8,831 nt of DNA. Origin: Desulfuromonadales bacterium. GTDB lineage: Bacteria > Desulfobacterota > Desulfuromonadia > Desulfuromonadales > BM103. The notes beneath the pieces are model-generated. The model was not told the origin of the DNA. It saw only the letters and a program-made list of their open reading frames with translations, and ran no database searches. The stretch is taken from assembly GCA_029859485.1 (NCBI GenBank), contig JAOUDB010000081.1:1-8831 (forward strand), in the 5' to 3' direction. Shown here one piece after another: positions 1 through 5,760 of this stretch. Positions within the stretch are counted from its first letter, which is position 1. Each line of letters begins with the position of its first letter. The position numbers and the translations under genes were made by a program.

Positions 1-13
1 GAGGCATCAGGGA

Positions 14-22
14 ATTATAACA
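14..22 (-). promoter_or_regulatory. Candidate extended -10 promoter pointing out of the left edge
   Basis: Read on the minus strand this is TGTTATAAT, a perfect extended -10 element (TG, one base, TATAAT). No good -35 box lies 16 to 18 bp upstream, which is tolerated when the -10 is extended. Transcription would start near position 7 and run out of the window, so the gene served is not visible. An imperfect inverted repeat (23-31 with 40-48, seven of nine pairs) sits just upstream and could be a weak operator or transcript-end structure for the small gene at 69-305. It lacks a U tract, so I do not call it a terminator. Confidence 0.35.
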
Positions 23-68
23 CGGAGTCCCAACCGTTCGGGAGCCCGTTTGACAAGCACCTGGGGAA

Positions 69-305
69 TCAGTTCAGAGTTCGGGAAGGGAAATGCATCT
101 GTCTGGAGTGAATTGCGAGTGGCAACAGGTCCTGATGCTTGAGGAGCACTTCATCAAGGCTGATCCCGTCACTGATGATTACATCACTGGGGCTGAAGAT
201 GGTCCGGGCGAAATGGCTGCCGTCCGGGCGCGCAAAGACCTCAATCAGGTATTCTTCGCCTTCGTGATCACACTTCATTTTCCGGACAAGCTCAATCTGT
301 TCCAT
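69..305 (-). CDS. Conserved-looking small hypothetical protein, 78 aa
   Basis: I do not recognise a family for this 78-residue protein. It is soluble in appearance, with no signal peptide or membrane segment, and contains no cysteine beyond C12 and no obvious catalytic motif. It reads like one compact alpha/beta domain: a charged strand-like segment (residues 17-24), a PDGSHFAR turn (27-34), a hydrophobic strand around 41-45, and an amphipathic C-terminal helix (49-63). The ATG at 303-305 is the only in-frame start near a Shine-Dalgarno. That site, AGGAG on the minus strand at 318-322, lies a rather long 12 nt upstream. The gene follows the prenyl synthase after 168 bp but appears to have its own sigma-54 promoter, which supports it being a real, separately regulated gene. 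The overlapping plus-strand ORF lacks comparable signals. Confidence 0.7.
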   Translation of the reverse strand: MEQIELVRKMKCDHEGEEYLIEVFARPDGSHFARTIFSPSDVIISDGISLDEVLLKHQDLLPLAIHSRQMHFPSRTLN

Positions 306-358
306 GCGACAGCCAAACTCCTAAATCAAATAAGGGTAGGTATATATCACAAGACAAT

Positions 359-374
359 AGCAAACATCGAGCCA
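359..374 (-). promoter_or_regulatory. Probable sigma-54 (RpoN) promoter for the 78-aa gene
   Basis: On the minus strand the sequence is TGGCTCGATGTTTGCT. Against the established -24/-12 consensus TGGCACGNNNNTTGCW it has one mismatch (T for A at the fifth base), and the GG and GC pairs have the obligatory 10-nt separation. The predicted start, about 12 bp beyond the GC, is near 348. This gives a leader of roughly 43 nt to the ATG at 305. Sigma-54 promoters need an enhancer-binding activator; no clear palindromic activator site or IHF site was found upstream (375-473). Confidence 0.6.
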
Positions 375-473
375 ACTGGAAAACACGGCATTTATCGCAA
401 GGATCAATCACCCCAAAGGAAAATAGTCGCTAAAAGACGGGGGCTTAGTATGGGAGATGGCGCAAAGTCAGGC

Positions 474-1442
474 CTAAAGGTTGCGACTGACAACATAGTC
501 AGCCAGGCGAATCATTGCTTCTTTGGCCGGGCAATCTGCAAATAATGCGAGATGACCCTTGGCTGACTCAATAAGGAGTTTGGCACGATCACGGGTGTAA
601 TCGATACCATCATAGGAGTGAATCAGACCGACGATGTACTTCAGGTCTTCTTCAGGGAGTGTTTCCTGTTCAATAATTCCAGCTATTCTCTTACGTTCTT
701 CTGCGTTGCAGCGCTTCAGGGTATGAATCAGGGGCAAGGTCACCTTGCCTTCAAGGAGATCGTGCCCACACTCTTTGCCAAACGCGTCCTGATCGGCGAC
801 ATAATCCAGGGCATCGTCCATAAACTGGAAGGCAATGCCGAGATCCATACCATACGCAGACAAAGCTTCTTCCTGCTCAGGAGGACAGGCGCCAAGGAGC
901 GCGCCACAGCGACTCGCCGCGGAAAGGAGAACCGCCGTTTTGTTGCGAACCACTTCGATATAACGTTCTTCGTCAAGCTCAACATCACAGGTACTGATCA
1001 ACTGCAGGACCTCACCCTCTGCCATCTGCGTGGTCGCATCGGAGAGAGTTTTAAGAATCTCCAGATTCCCTTCGCGAACCATGATAGAGAACGACTTTGC
1101 AAAGAGGAAGTCACCGACCAGCACACTGGCTTCATTCCCCCACACAGCGTTTGCGGAATCCTGGCCACGCCTGAGGACAGCGCTGTCGACGACATCATCA
1201 TGCAGCAGGGTTGCCGTATGAATAAACTCAACGACACTGGCCAGGCCAACATGAGATTCACCCTGGTAACCGGCAAGCTTTGCGCTTAACAACAGCATCA
1301 TCGGACGCACACGCTTGCCGCCGCTGGCGAGGACATACTCGCCAACCTTGCGAATCAGAGGAACGCGCGACTCCAGATCCTTGCGGAACTGTTCCTCGAC
1401 GCGCAGGATCTCGTCATTCAAAAGATTGAGCACAAAGTTCAT
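474..1442 (-). CDS. ispB: Trans-polyprenyl diphosphate synthase (octaprenyl diphosphate synthase type)
   Basis: A soluble, all-helical enzyme of 322 residues, the usual length for the long-chain prenyl synthase family. It condenses isopentenyl diphosphate units onto an allylic diphosphate to make the polyprenyl tail of the respiratory quinone. Visible motifs are GGKRVRP (41-47), which binds isopentenyl diphosphate; the first aspartate-rich motif DDVVD (82-86) followed by LRR; the KT pair (168-169); and the second aspartate-rich motif DDALD (209-213) followed by GKECGHDLLEGKVTLP (222-237). Both Asp-rich motifs are intact, so it should be active. Chain length cannot be read safely, and menaquinone as the end product is inference. 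The ATG at 1440-1442 has no clear Shine-Dalgarno but lies just downstream of a sigma-70-like promoter. Upstream is the histidine kinase gene (110-bp gap); downstream is the small hypothetical gene. Confidence 0.93.
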   Translation of the reverse strand: MNFVLNLLNDEILRVEEQFRKDLESRVPLIRKVGEYVLASGGKRVRPMMLLLSAKLAGYQGESHVGLASVVEFIHTATLLHDDVVDSAVLRRGQDSANAVWGNEASVLVGDFLFAKSFSIMVREGNLEILKTLSDATTQMAEGEVLQLISTCDVELDEERYIEVVRNKTAVLLSAASRCGALLGACPPEQEEALSAYGMDLGIAFQFMDDALDYVADQDAFGKECGHDLLEGKVTLPLIHTLKRCNAEERKRIAGIIEQETLPEEDLKYIVGLIHSYDGIDYTRDRAKLLIESAKGHLALFADCPAKEAMIRLADYVVSRNL

Positions 1443-1476
1443 AGTTATTGGTAATCCGAAGGGAAAATTATCGCTT

Positions 1477-1506
1477 ATCCTAATGAATCCTCACGAAGCA
1501 TGTCAA
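1477..1506 (-). promoter_or_regulatory. Sigma-70-like promoter for ispB
   Basis: On the minus strand a perfect -35 box TTGACA (1501-1506) is followed after 18 bp by TAGGAT (1477-1482), four of six matches to TATAAT. Initiation would fall near 1470, about 28 nt before the ispB ATG. This allows ispB to be transcribed independently of the kinase gene upstream of it. Confidence 0.5.
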
Positions 1507-1512
1507 AGCTTT

Positions 1513-1534
1513 TTTCCTTAAAGCGAAAAGGAAA
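1513..1534. repeat. Short A/T-rich inverted repeat between the kinase gene and ispB
   Basis: TTTCCTT (1513-1519) and AAGGAAA (1528-1534) form a 7-bp perfect stem with an 8-nt loop. It lies about 20 bp beyond the kinase stop codon and just upstream of the ispB -35 box. There is no downstream U run on the minus strand, so it is at best a weak transcript-end hairpin or a binding site. Confidence 0.3.
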
Positions 1535-1552
1535 TATAACTCGCGAAGAGAG

Positions 1553-3049
1553 CTACTCTGAGAGGGGCAAGGAAACTGTAAGACGCGCACCACCCAGAAG
1601 TGATTTTTGTATTGAGATTTCTCCATCCTGACCTTCGACCAGTTTACGACAGAGAGGCAAGCCCAACCCGGTTCCTTCGCCATGGGCCTTGGTGGAAAAG
1701 AAGGGCTGAAAGACTCTCTCTTGATCTTCAAGGGAGATTCCCGGGCCACTATCATCAACATGTATTCGGGCAGAACCAGACACTTTGGAAAGCGTCACTA
1801 CAAGACGACCTCTTCCCTGCAACGCCTGTGCGGCATTCAACAACAGGTTGATCATCACCTGGCGAAACTGATCGGCGTCCGCAGTTACGGATAAATCCTC
1901 GTTAACACCAACGATCTTCAGATCGAGGTCTTTAAAAAGCTTCTGCGGCCGAAGTGACGACACCACCTCTTCGACCAGCTGATTCAAATCAACCCGCTCC
2001 CGATGGCTGTCCGGAGAACGCGCAAAGCCGAGCAAACCACCGGTGATGCGTTTACAACGTCGGCACTCATCGATGATGGCAGCAACATCCTCGCGCAAAG
2101 GGTCTTCAACCTGCAAATCTTCCAGCAGGAGTTCGGCATGGCCAAGAATAATACCGACAGGGTTGTCAATTTCATGGGAGACTCCCGCCGCCAGCTGGCC
2201 GATCGCGGCAAGACGCTCACTGCGCAGCAATTGCGCCTGCATTGTCTGCATCTCTTCGTTGGCAGTGCTCAAAGCATCGTTCTTACGGGTCAACTCTGCC
2301 CGATTCGCAGCCAGGCTCTCTGCCATATCATTAAAGGCTTGAGCCAGGGCCCCGATTTCATCACGGCTCTCCACCTCAATACGAGTCCCCAATTCTCCCC
2401 GGGTCAGGGAGTGGGCGCCATCGGTCAGGTTGGCAATGGGTCGGGTGATCCGCCTTGCGACAAGGCTGACCATCAGCAGACAAGCAAAGAGAGCCGCAAT
2501 GGCAATCATGACAAAGTAACTGCGTGCTTCCAGAAGCCGTGCATCAATCGAGTCGTATGAGATCAGGTAACGAACCGAAATTACCTGTTGGCCGGTCGGT
2601 CCGAAAGCTGGCTCAATAAGGTCAAGCAGGCGCCTGCCCTCAGAAAGTTTATGGGTGAGCATTGTCGTGCGCTCGGCGGCAAGGCGGGCAGAGATATCAT
2701 CCTGATCAAATAAATGCAGATCGAGATCAGGGAAATCTTCAAATGCGTTCGACACATAGAGACGACGGCCGGTTGCCGAAACCAGAGAGAACTGGACCAG
2801 GTCTCGATTCAGACCGAGAAATTCATGCATGTTCGCAATCTCAGCGGGCTCGTCCGGCGGAAATGAACCACGGAAGCGCTTCAACAGTTCTGGAGTTGCC
2901 AACCTGGAGAAAGAGAGGCTCTGACTAAAAAGATAGTCCTCCCACGCTTGCGCCTGGTTGCGCTCCAGAAGCATGAACGTGAGCAGCAACAACAAGGCAA
3001 GGATGCCACCCGTGTAAAAAAGTAATTTTTTAGCTAAACCAGTTCGCAA
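1553..3049 (-). CDS. Membrane sensor histidine kinase (HAMP, HisKA, HATPase_c; NtrB-like)
   Basis: A two-component sensor kinase; residue numbers here count from the upstream TTG at 3064, so subtract 5 for the start chosen. Order of parts: membrane helix (about 14-33), a periplasmic sensor region of about 150 residues with no recognised fold, a second membrane helix (183-204), HAMP (about 203-255), a short coiled coil, and the dimerisation domain with phospho-acceptor H297 in SHEIDNP. The ATPase domain follows, with N-box NLLLNAAQA (406-414), G1 box DDSGPGI (437-443), F-box FQPFFSTK (452-459) and G2 box GEGTGLGL (462-469). All catalytic boxes are intact. I start it at TTG 3047-3049 because TGAGGG (3058-3063, minus strand) sits 8 nt upstream; the TTG at 3064 has no such site. 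No response regulator is adjacent. It diverges from ccoN, so a role in controlling the oxidase is possible but unproven. Confidence 0.9.
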   Translation of the reverse strand: MRTGLAKKLLFYTGGILALLLLLTFMLLERNQAQAWEDYLFSQSLSFSRLATPELLKRFRGSFPPDEPAEIANMHEFLGLNRDLVQFSLVSATGRRLYVSNAFEDFPDLDLHLFDQDDISARLAAERTTMLTHKLSEGRRLLDLIEPAFGPTGQQVISVRYLISYDSIDARLLEARSYFVMIAIAALFACLLMVSLVARRITRPIANLTDGAHSLTRGELGTRIEVESRDEIGALAQAFNDMAESLAANRAELTRKNDALSTANEEMQTMQAQLLRSERLAAIGQLAAGVSHEIDNPVGIILGHAELLLEDLQVEDPLREDVAAIIDECRRCKRITGGLLGFARSPDSHRERVDLNQLVEEVVSSLRPQKLFKDLDLKIVGVNEDLSVTADADQFRQVMINLLLNAAQALQGRGRLVVTLSKVSGSARIHVDDSGPGISLEDQERVFQPFFSTKAHGEGTGLGLPLCRKLVEGQDGEISIQKSLLGGARLTVSLPLSE

Positions 3050-3057
3050 AGCAAAAA

Positions 3058-3063
3058 CCCTCA
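3058..3063 (-). promoter_or_regulatory. Shine-Dalgarno that fixes a TTG start for the histidine kinase
   Basis: On the minus strand TGAGGG lies 8 nt before a TTG at 3047-3049. The longer reading starts at the TTG at 3064, which is itself part of this sequence region and has only A/T-rich DNA upstream. A nearby ATG on the same strand (around 3068) is out of frame. The shorter 498-residue form is therefore favoured. Confidence 0.6.
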
Positions 3064-3136
3064 AGCATAAAATTTACTATCATAATCATACTTTACTCGC
3101 ACAAATGGAAGCCCAATCTAGCCATTTATCTGACAT

Positions 3137-3165
3137 GTAATAAAAGTACAGACAGGAGTTGACAA
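3137..3165 (-). promoter_or_regulatory. Candidate sigma-70-like promoter for the histidine kinase
   Basis: On the minus strand TTGTCA (3160-3165) is followed after 17 bp by TATTAC (3137-3142), four of six matches to TATAAT. Start near 3130 would give a leader of about 80 nt. The -35 box covers almost the same base pairs as the ccoN -35 box on the other strand, so the two promoters would compete for polymerase or respond to one regulator. Confidence 0.35.
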
Positions 3166-3187
3166 AAATCCGGGCCTCCCGTATAAA
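3159..3187 (+). promoter_or_regulatory. Strong sigma-70-type promoter for the cco operon
   Basis: A perfect TTGACA (3159-3164), an optimal 17-bp spacer and TATAAA (3182-3187, five of six matches) make this the best sigma-70 promoter in the window. Initiation near 3194 gives a leader of about 86 nt to the ccoN ATG. A second, weaker pair lies downstream: TTGACA (3219-3224), 16 bp, TAAACT (3241-3246). I saw no clean FNR-type TTGAT-N4-ATCAA site, so oxygen control is not visible in the DNA itself. Confidence 0.75.
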
Positions 3188-3269
3188 TAGCACCGTTTTT
3201 GTTATATTTAATTAGGCCTTGACAATCACGCGCTGAACCTTAAACTTTGCAACACATTAAATTGATTTC

Positions 3270-3276
3270 AGGAGGT
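3270..3276 (+). promoter_or_regulatory. Shine-Dalgarno that fixes the ccoN start
   Basis: AGGAGGT, a near-perfect anti-16S match, lies four to five bases before the ATG at 3280. It rules out the in-frame TTG at 3247, which would place the site inside the coding region and add 11 residues not typical of CcoN. Confidence 0.85.
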
Positions 3277-3279
3277 GCT

Positions 3280-4695
3280 ATGGAGAAGCAGAACTACAAC
3301 TACGCCATTGTGCGCAGCTTTGTCATCTGGAGCTTGATCTGGGGACTGGTTGCGGTACTGGTTGGAGTCATTGTCTCCTTCCAGATGGTCGAACCGGACC
3401 TTAACTTCCCGCCGTATCTGACCTTCGGCAGGCTCCGTCCGATTCACACCAATGCAGGGATCTATGGCTGGGGAGTAGGAGTTATCTTCGCCACCTTCCT
3501 TTATATTGTCCAAAGGCTCTGCAAGACTCCGCTCTGGAGTGACAAACTGGCGAAATTCCAGCTCTACTTCTTCAACGCCACGATCATTGCTTCGGCGGTC
3601 ACACTCCTGCTTGGCTACACCACCTCCAAGGAATACCATGAGATGGAATGGCCGATCGACGTCATGATTGTCATACTCTGGGTCGCCTTTGGGATCAACA
3701 TCATCATGACCATTCTCAAACGCAAAGACGAGCAGATGTACATCTCGCTCTGGTACATGATGGCATCAATCGTTGGCGTGGCGATCCTCTTTTTGGTCAA
3801 TTCGGCGGCAGAGCCGGTCTCCCTCTTCAAATCTTATTCAGCCTATGCCGGTACCAACGATGCCAATGTCGAGTGGTGGTTCGGCCATAATGCCGTGGCC
3901 ATGGCCTTGACCGCCCCGCCACTGGCAATGTTTTACTACTTCCTGCCGAAATCGACCGGTGTGCCGATCTACAGCCATCGTCTCTCGATTATTGCCTTCT
4001 GGAGCTTGATCTTCATGTACCTCTGGACCGGAGCCCACCACCTGCTCTGGACCCCGGTTCCGGACTGGATTCAGACTTTGGCCATGGGCTTTTCGGTCAT
4101 GTTGATTGCTCCCTCCTGGGGCAGCGTATTCAACGGCTACCTGTCAATGGGAGGGCAGTGGCACCAGATGCGCGAGAATTACCTGGTCAAGTTCCTGATT
4201 CTCGGCATCACCTTCTACGGCTTACAGACCCTGCAAGGGCCGATGCAGGCAATCAGAACCTTCTCGGCGTTCATTCATTACACTGACTGGGTCCCGGCAC
4301 ACATTCACATGGGCACCATGGGCTGGGTCTCGATGATCAGCTTTGCCAGCATCTATTTCATGGTCCCACGTATCTGGGATCGGGAAGTCTACAGCATCCC
4401 ATTGGCCAACCTGCAGTTCTGGCTGATCCTGGTCGGGCAATTGATCTGGTCGATTTCCCTCTGGGTTGCCGGTGTTCTGCAAGCAGGAATGTGGAATGCC
4501 ATGAACTCTGACGGCAGCCTGACTTACACATTCATGGAGACCATGGTTGAAATGTACCCCTACTGGTGGGCGCGCGCCTTCGGTGGAATCATCTACCTGG
4601 TCGGCCTGATTATCTTTATCTACAACATCTACATGACGGTCAAAAAAGGCGAGCCAACTGCCGTAACGACCGCAACTGCAGAAGGGAGGGCCTGA
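3280..4695 (+). CDS. ccoN: Cytochrome cbb3 oxidase catalytic subunit I
   Basis: The heme-copper subunit of a cbb3 (C-family) oxidase, an inner-membrane protein of about 12 helices that reduces O2 to water with high affinity and pumps protons. It has 471 residues, normal for the family. Ligands visible by family pattern: H56 in RPIHTNAG and H343 in PAHIHMG for the low-spin heme b; H341 for heme b3; H203 in WWFGHNAV and the pair H253-H254 in TGAHHLLW for CuB; and Y247, in the position of the cross-linked tyrosine typical of cbb3 enzymes. All key residues are present. It starts at ATG 3280, behind AGGAGGT, as the first gene of ccoNOQP, with a strong sigma-70 promoter upstream. The TGA at 4693-4695 is only two bases from the ccoO ATG, suggesting coupled translation. 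Confidence 0.97.
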   Translation: MEKQNYNYAIVRSFVIWSLIWGLVAVLVGVIVSFQMVEPDLNFPPYLTFGRLRPIHTNAGIYGWGVGVIFATFLYIVQRLCKTPLWSDKLAKFQLYFFNATIIASAVTLLLGYTTSKEYHEMEWPIDVMIVILWVAFGINIIMTILKRKDEQMYISLWYMMASIVGVAILFLVNSAAEPVSLFKSYSAYAGTNDANVEWWFGHNAVAMALTAPPLAMFYYFLPKSTGVPIYSHRLSIIAFWSLIFMYLWTGAHHLLWTPVPDWIQTLAMGFSVMLIAPSWGSVFNGYLSMGGQWHQMRENYLVKFLILGITFYGLQTLQGPMQAIRTFSAFIHYTDWVPAHIHMGTMGWVSMISFASIYFMVPRIWDREVYSIPLANLQFWLILVGQLIWSISLWVAGVLQAGMWNAMNSDGSLTYTFMETMVEMYPYWWARAFGGIIYLVGLIIFIYNIYMTVKKGEPTAVTTATAEGRA

Positions 4696-4697
4696 TC

Positions 4698-5573
4698 ATG
4701 TGGGAGAAGAAACCTGTCCTCCTTATCGTTCTGGCGACTTGCGCCATTCTCGTCGGCACTATCGTCACCATGGTGCTGCCCTTTGCCTGGGTCAACACCG
4801 AAGCGGACCGCATCGAGGGAGTGACTCCTTATACGGCCCTGCAGCAGGAAGGCCGCGACGTCTACATCCGCGAAGGCTGCAACAACTGCCACACCCAGAC
4901 CGTTCGCCCCCTGGTCTCAGATGTCCTGCGCTACGGTGAGTACTCCAAATCGGGAGAATTTGTTTACGACCGCCCGTTCCTCTGGGGATCCAAGCGCACC
5001 GGTCCGGATCTGGCTCGACTCGGCGGCAAGTACCCCGATGAATGGCACTACAAGCACATGGACTCACCTCGTGCCATGGTGCCCATGACCAACATGCCTG
5101 ACTACGAGTGGATTCGCGATTACCCCCTCGATCCACAGATGATCCAACGTAAGATGGAGACGCTTGATTTTCCCTATACGGCGGAGGAGATCAAGGCCCT
5201 CGAAGGCAAAAACGAAATGGATGCCATCGTTGCCTACATGCAAAAGCTGGGTTCGGACATACCCTGGCGTGAAGCTACGGAAACAACCATTGTCGGCGAA
5301 CTGATTAACCCATACGCAGAGGCAGACCAAGCGACCATCTCCAGCTGGGCACCATTATTCTCTGACAATTGTGCGGCCTGTCACGGCGCACGAATGGAAG
5401 GCGATATCGGTCCGGAGTTGATCGGCGAGGATTATGATGATGAAATCCTGTTCGAACTCATCTACTCCGGCATCACGGATGGCGGCATGCCGAGCTTCTC
5501 AAGTCTTGGCACCGACAAGGTCTGGAAACTGACCAACTTCATCAGAAACTACAAAGCCGACGGGGACCAATAA
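4698..5573 (+). CDS. ccoO: Cytochrome cbb3 oxidase subunit II with an extra C-terminal cytochrome c domain
   Basis: A membrane-anchored cytochrome c of 291 residues that passes electrons to CcoN. One N-terminal helix (about 7-29) anchors it with the heme domains in the periplasm. The first domain is standard CcoO: CNNCHTQTVRP (heme site C61-C64-H65), GPDLARLGG with PDEWHYKH (102-120), and NMPDY (M133 as likely axial ligand). After a linker at about 187-215 comes a second small cytochrome c domain: CAACH (225-229), GDIGPELIG, and GGMPSF (M264 as likely ligand). Canonical CcoO is shorter and has one heme; here there are two, while CcoP has lost one. ATG 4698 is preceded by GGGAGGG at 4684-4690. 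Longer readings upstream lie inside ccoN in another frame and are not credible. Confidence 0.95.
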   Translation: MWEKKPVLLIVLATCAILVGTIVTMVLPFAWVNTEADRIEGVTPYTALQQEGRDVYIREGCNNCHTQTVRPLVSDVLRYGEYSKSGEFVYDRPFLWGSKRTGPDLARLGGKYPDEWHYKHMDSPRAMVPMTNMPDYEWIRDYPLDPQMIQRKMETLDFPYTAEEIKALEGKNEMDAIVAYMQKLGSDIPWREATETTIVGELINPYAEADQATISSWAPLFSDNCAACHGARMEGDIGPELIGEDYDDEILFELIYSGITDGGMPSFSSLGTDKVWKLTNFIRNYKADGDQ

Positions 5574-5574
5574 T

Positions 5575-5715
5575 ATGGATCTGGCTTCCTTCGTCTACCT
5601 TGGCGTTACTTTCGGCCTCTTTGTTATTTTTGCCCTGATCGTGATACGGACTTACAACAAAAAGAACAAAGATAAAGGGGAAGTCGCCAAGTACAACATG
5701 CTGGATGACGATTAA
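5575..5715 (+). CDS. ccoQ: Cytochrome cbb3 oxidase small subunit CcoQ, 46 aa
   Basis: A very small single-helix membrane protein of 46 residues. It has a hydrophobic segment at about residues 5-24, a basic stretch (RTYNKKNKDK, 25-34) on the cytoplasmic side, and an acidic end (LDDD, 43-46). CcoQ is known to stabilise the assembled cbb3 complex, although it is not needed for catalysis in all species. Sequence conservation of CcoQ is poor, so the call rests on size, topology and position between ccoO and ccoP. The ATG at 5575 begins one base after the ccoO stop, with GGGGA (5562-5566) 8 nt upstream. It is short enough to be missed by automatic calling. Confidence 0.85.
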   Translation: MDLASFVYLGVTFGLFVIFALIVIRTYNKKNKDKGEVAKYNMLDDD

Positions 5716-5724
5716 ACTTTGCCT

Positions 5725-5739
5725 GTCAAACACATTGAC
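5725..5739. repeat. GTCAA-N5-TTGAC inverted repeat between ccoQ and ccoP
   Basis: A perfect 5-bp inverted repeat, GTCAA (5725-5729) and TTGAC (5735-5739), occupies the only sizeable gap inside ccoNOQP (5716-5760). A further TTGAC copy follows directly (5742-5746). It may be a small RNA hairpin tuning ccoP translation or a chance repeat; nothing in the sequence decides between them. Confidence 0.2.
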
Positions 5740-5760
5740 TTTTGACTAAAGGATATTCAC

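Noticed and set aside
375..473. Possible terminator, riboswitch or IHF/activator site between ispB and the small gene
   Set aside because: Only a weak 5-bp hairpin with no U run and an incomplete IHF-like GATCAA were found; nothing meets a reasonable standard.
93..545. Plus-strand open frame (150 codons) at the left end
   Set aside because: It overlaps both the small minus-strand gene and the 3' end of ispB, crosses the sigma-54 promoter, and has no ribosome site.
618..1289. Long plus-strand open frame (223 codons) opposite ispB
   Set aside because: The minus strand encodes an unmistakable prenyl synthase with all motifs; the plus-strand product has no recognisable domain and is an antisense shadow.
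2003..2560. Plus-strand open frame (185 codons) opposite the histidine kinase
   Set aside because: It covers the HAMP and HisKA regions of a clear kinase gene, and its product is low-complexity-like with no family features.
3247..3279. Longer ccoN beginning at TTG 3247
   Set aside because: The strong AGGAGGT site would lie within the coding region, and the ATG at 3280 gives the normal CcoN N terminus.
3065..3279. FNR- or CRP-type operator upstream of ccoN
   Set aside because: No TTGAT-N4-ATCAA-like palindrome is present; partial symmetry around ACATGT at 3133-3138 is too short to support a site.
4566..4697. Longer ccoO beginning inside ccoN
   Set aside because: The extra 44 codons are an out-of-frame reading of ccoN; the ATG at 4698 has a good ribosome site and begins the standard membrane anchor.
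4792..5136. Minus-strand open frame within ccoO
   Set aside because: Antisense of the conserved CcoO heme domain, with an arginine- and cysteine-rich product typical of a shadow frame.
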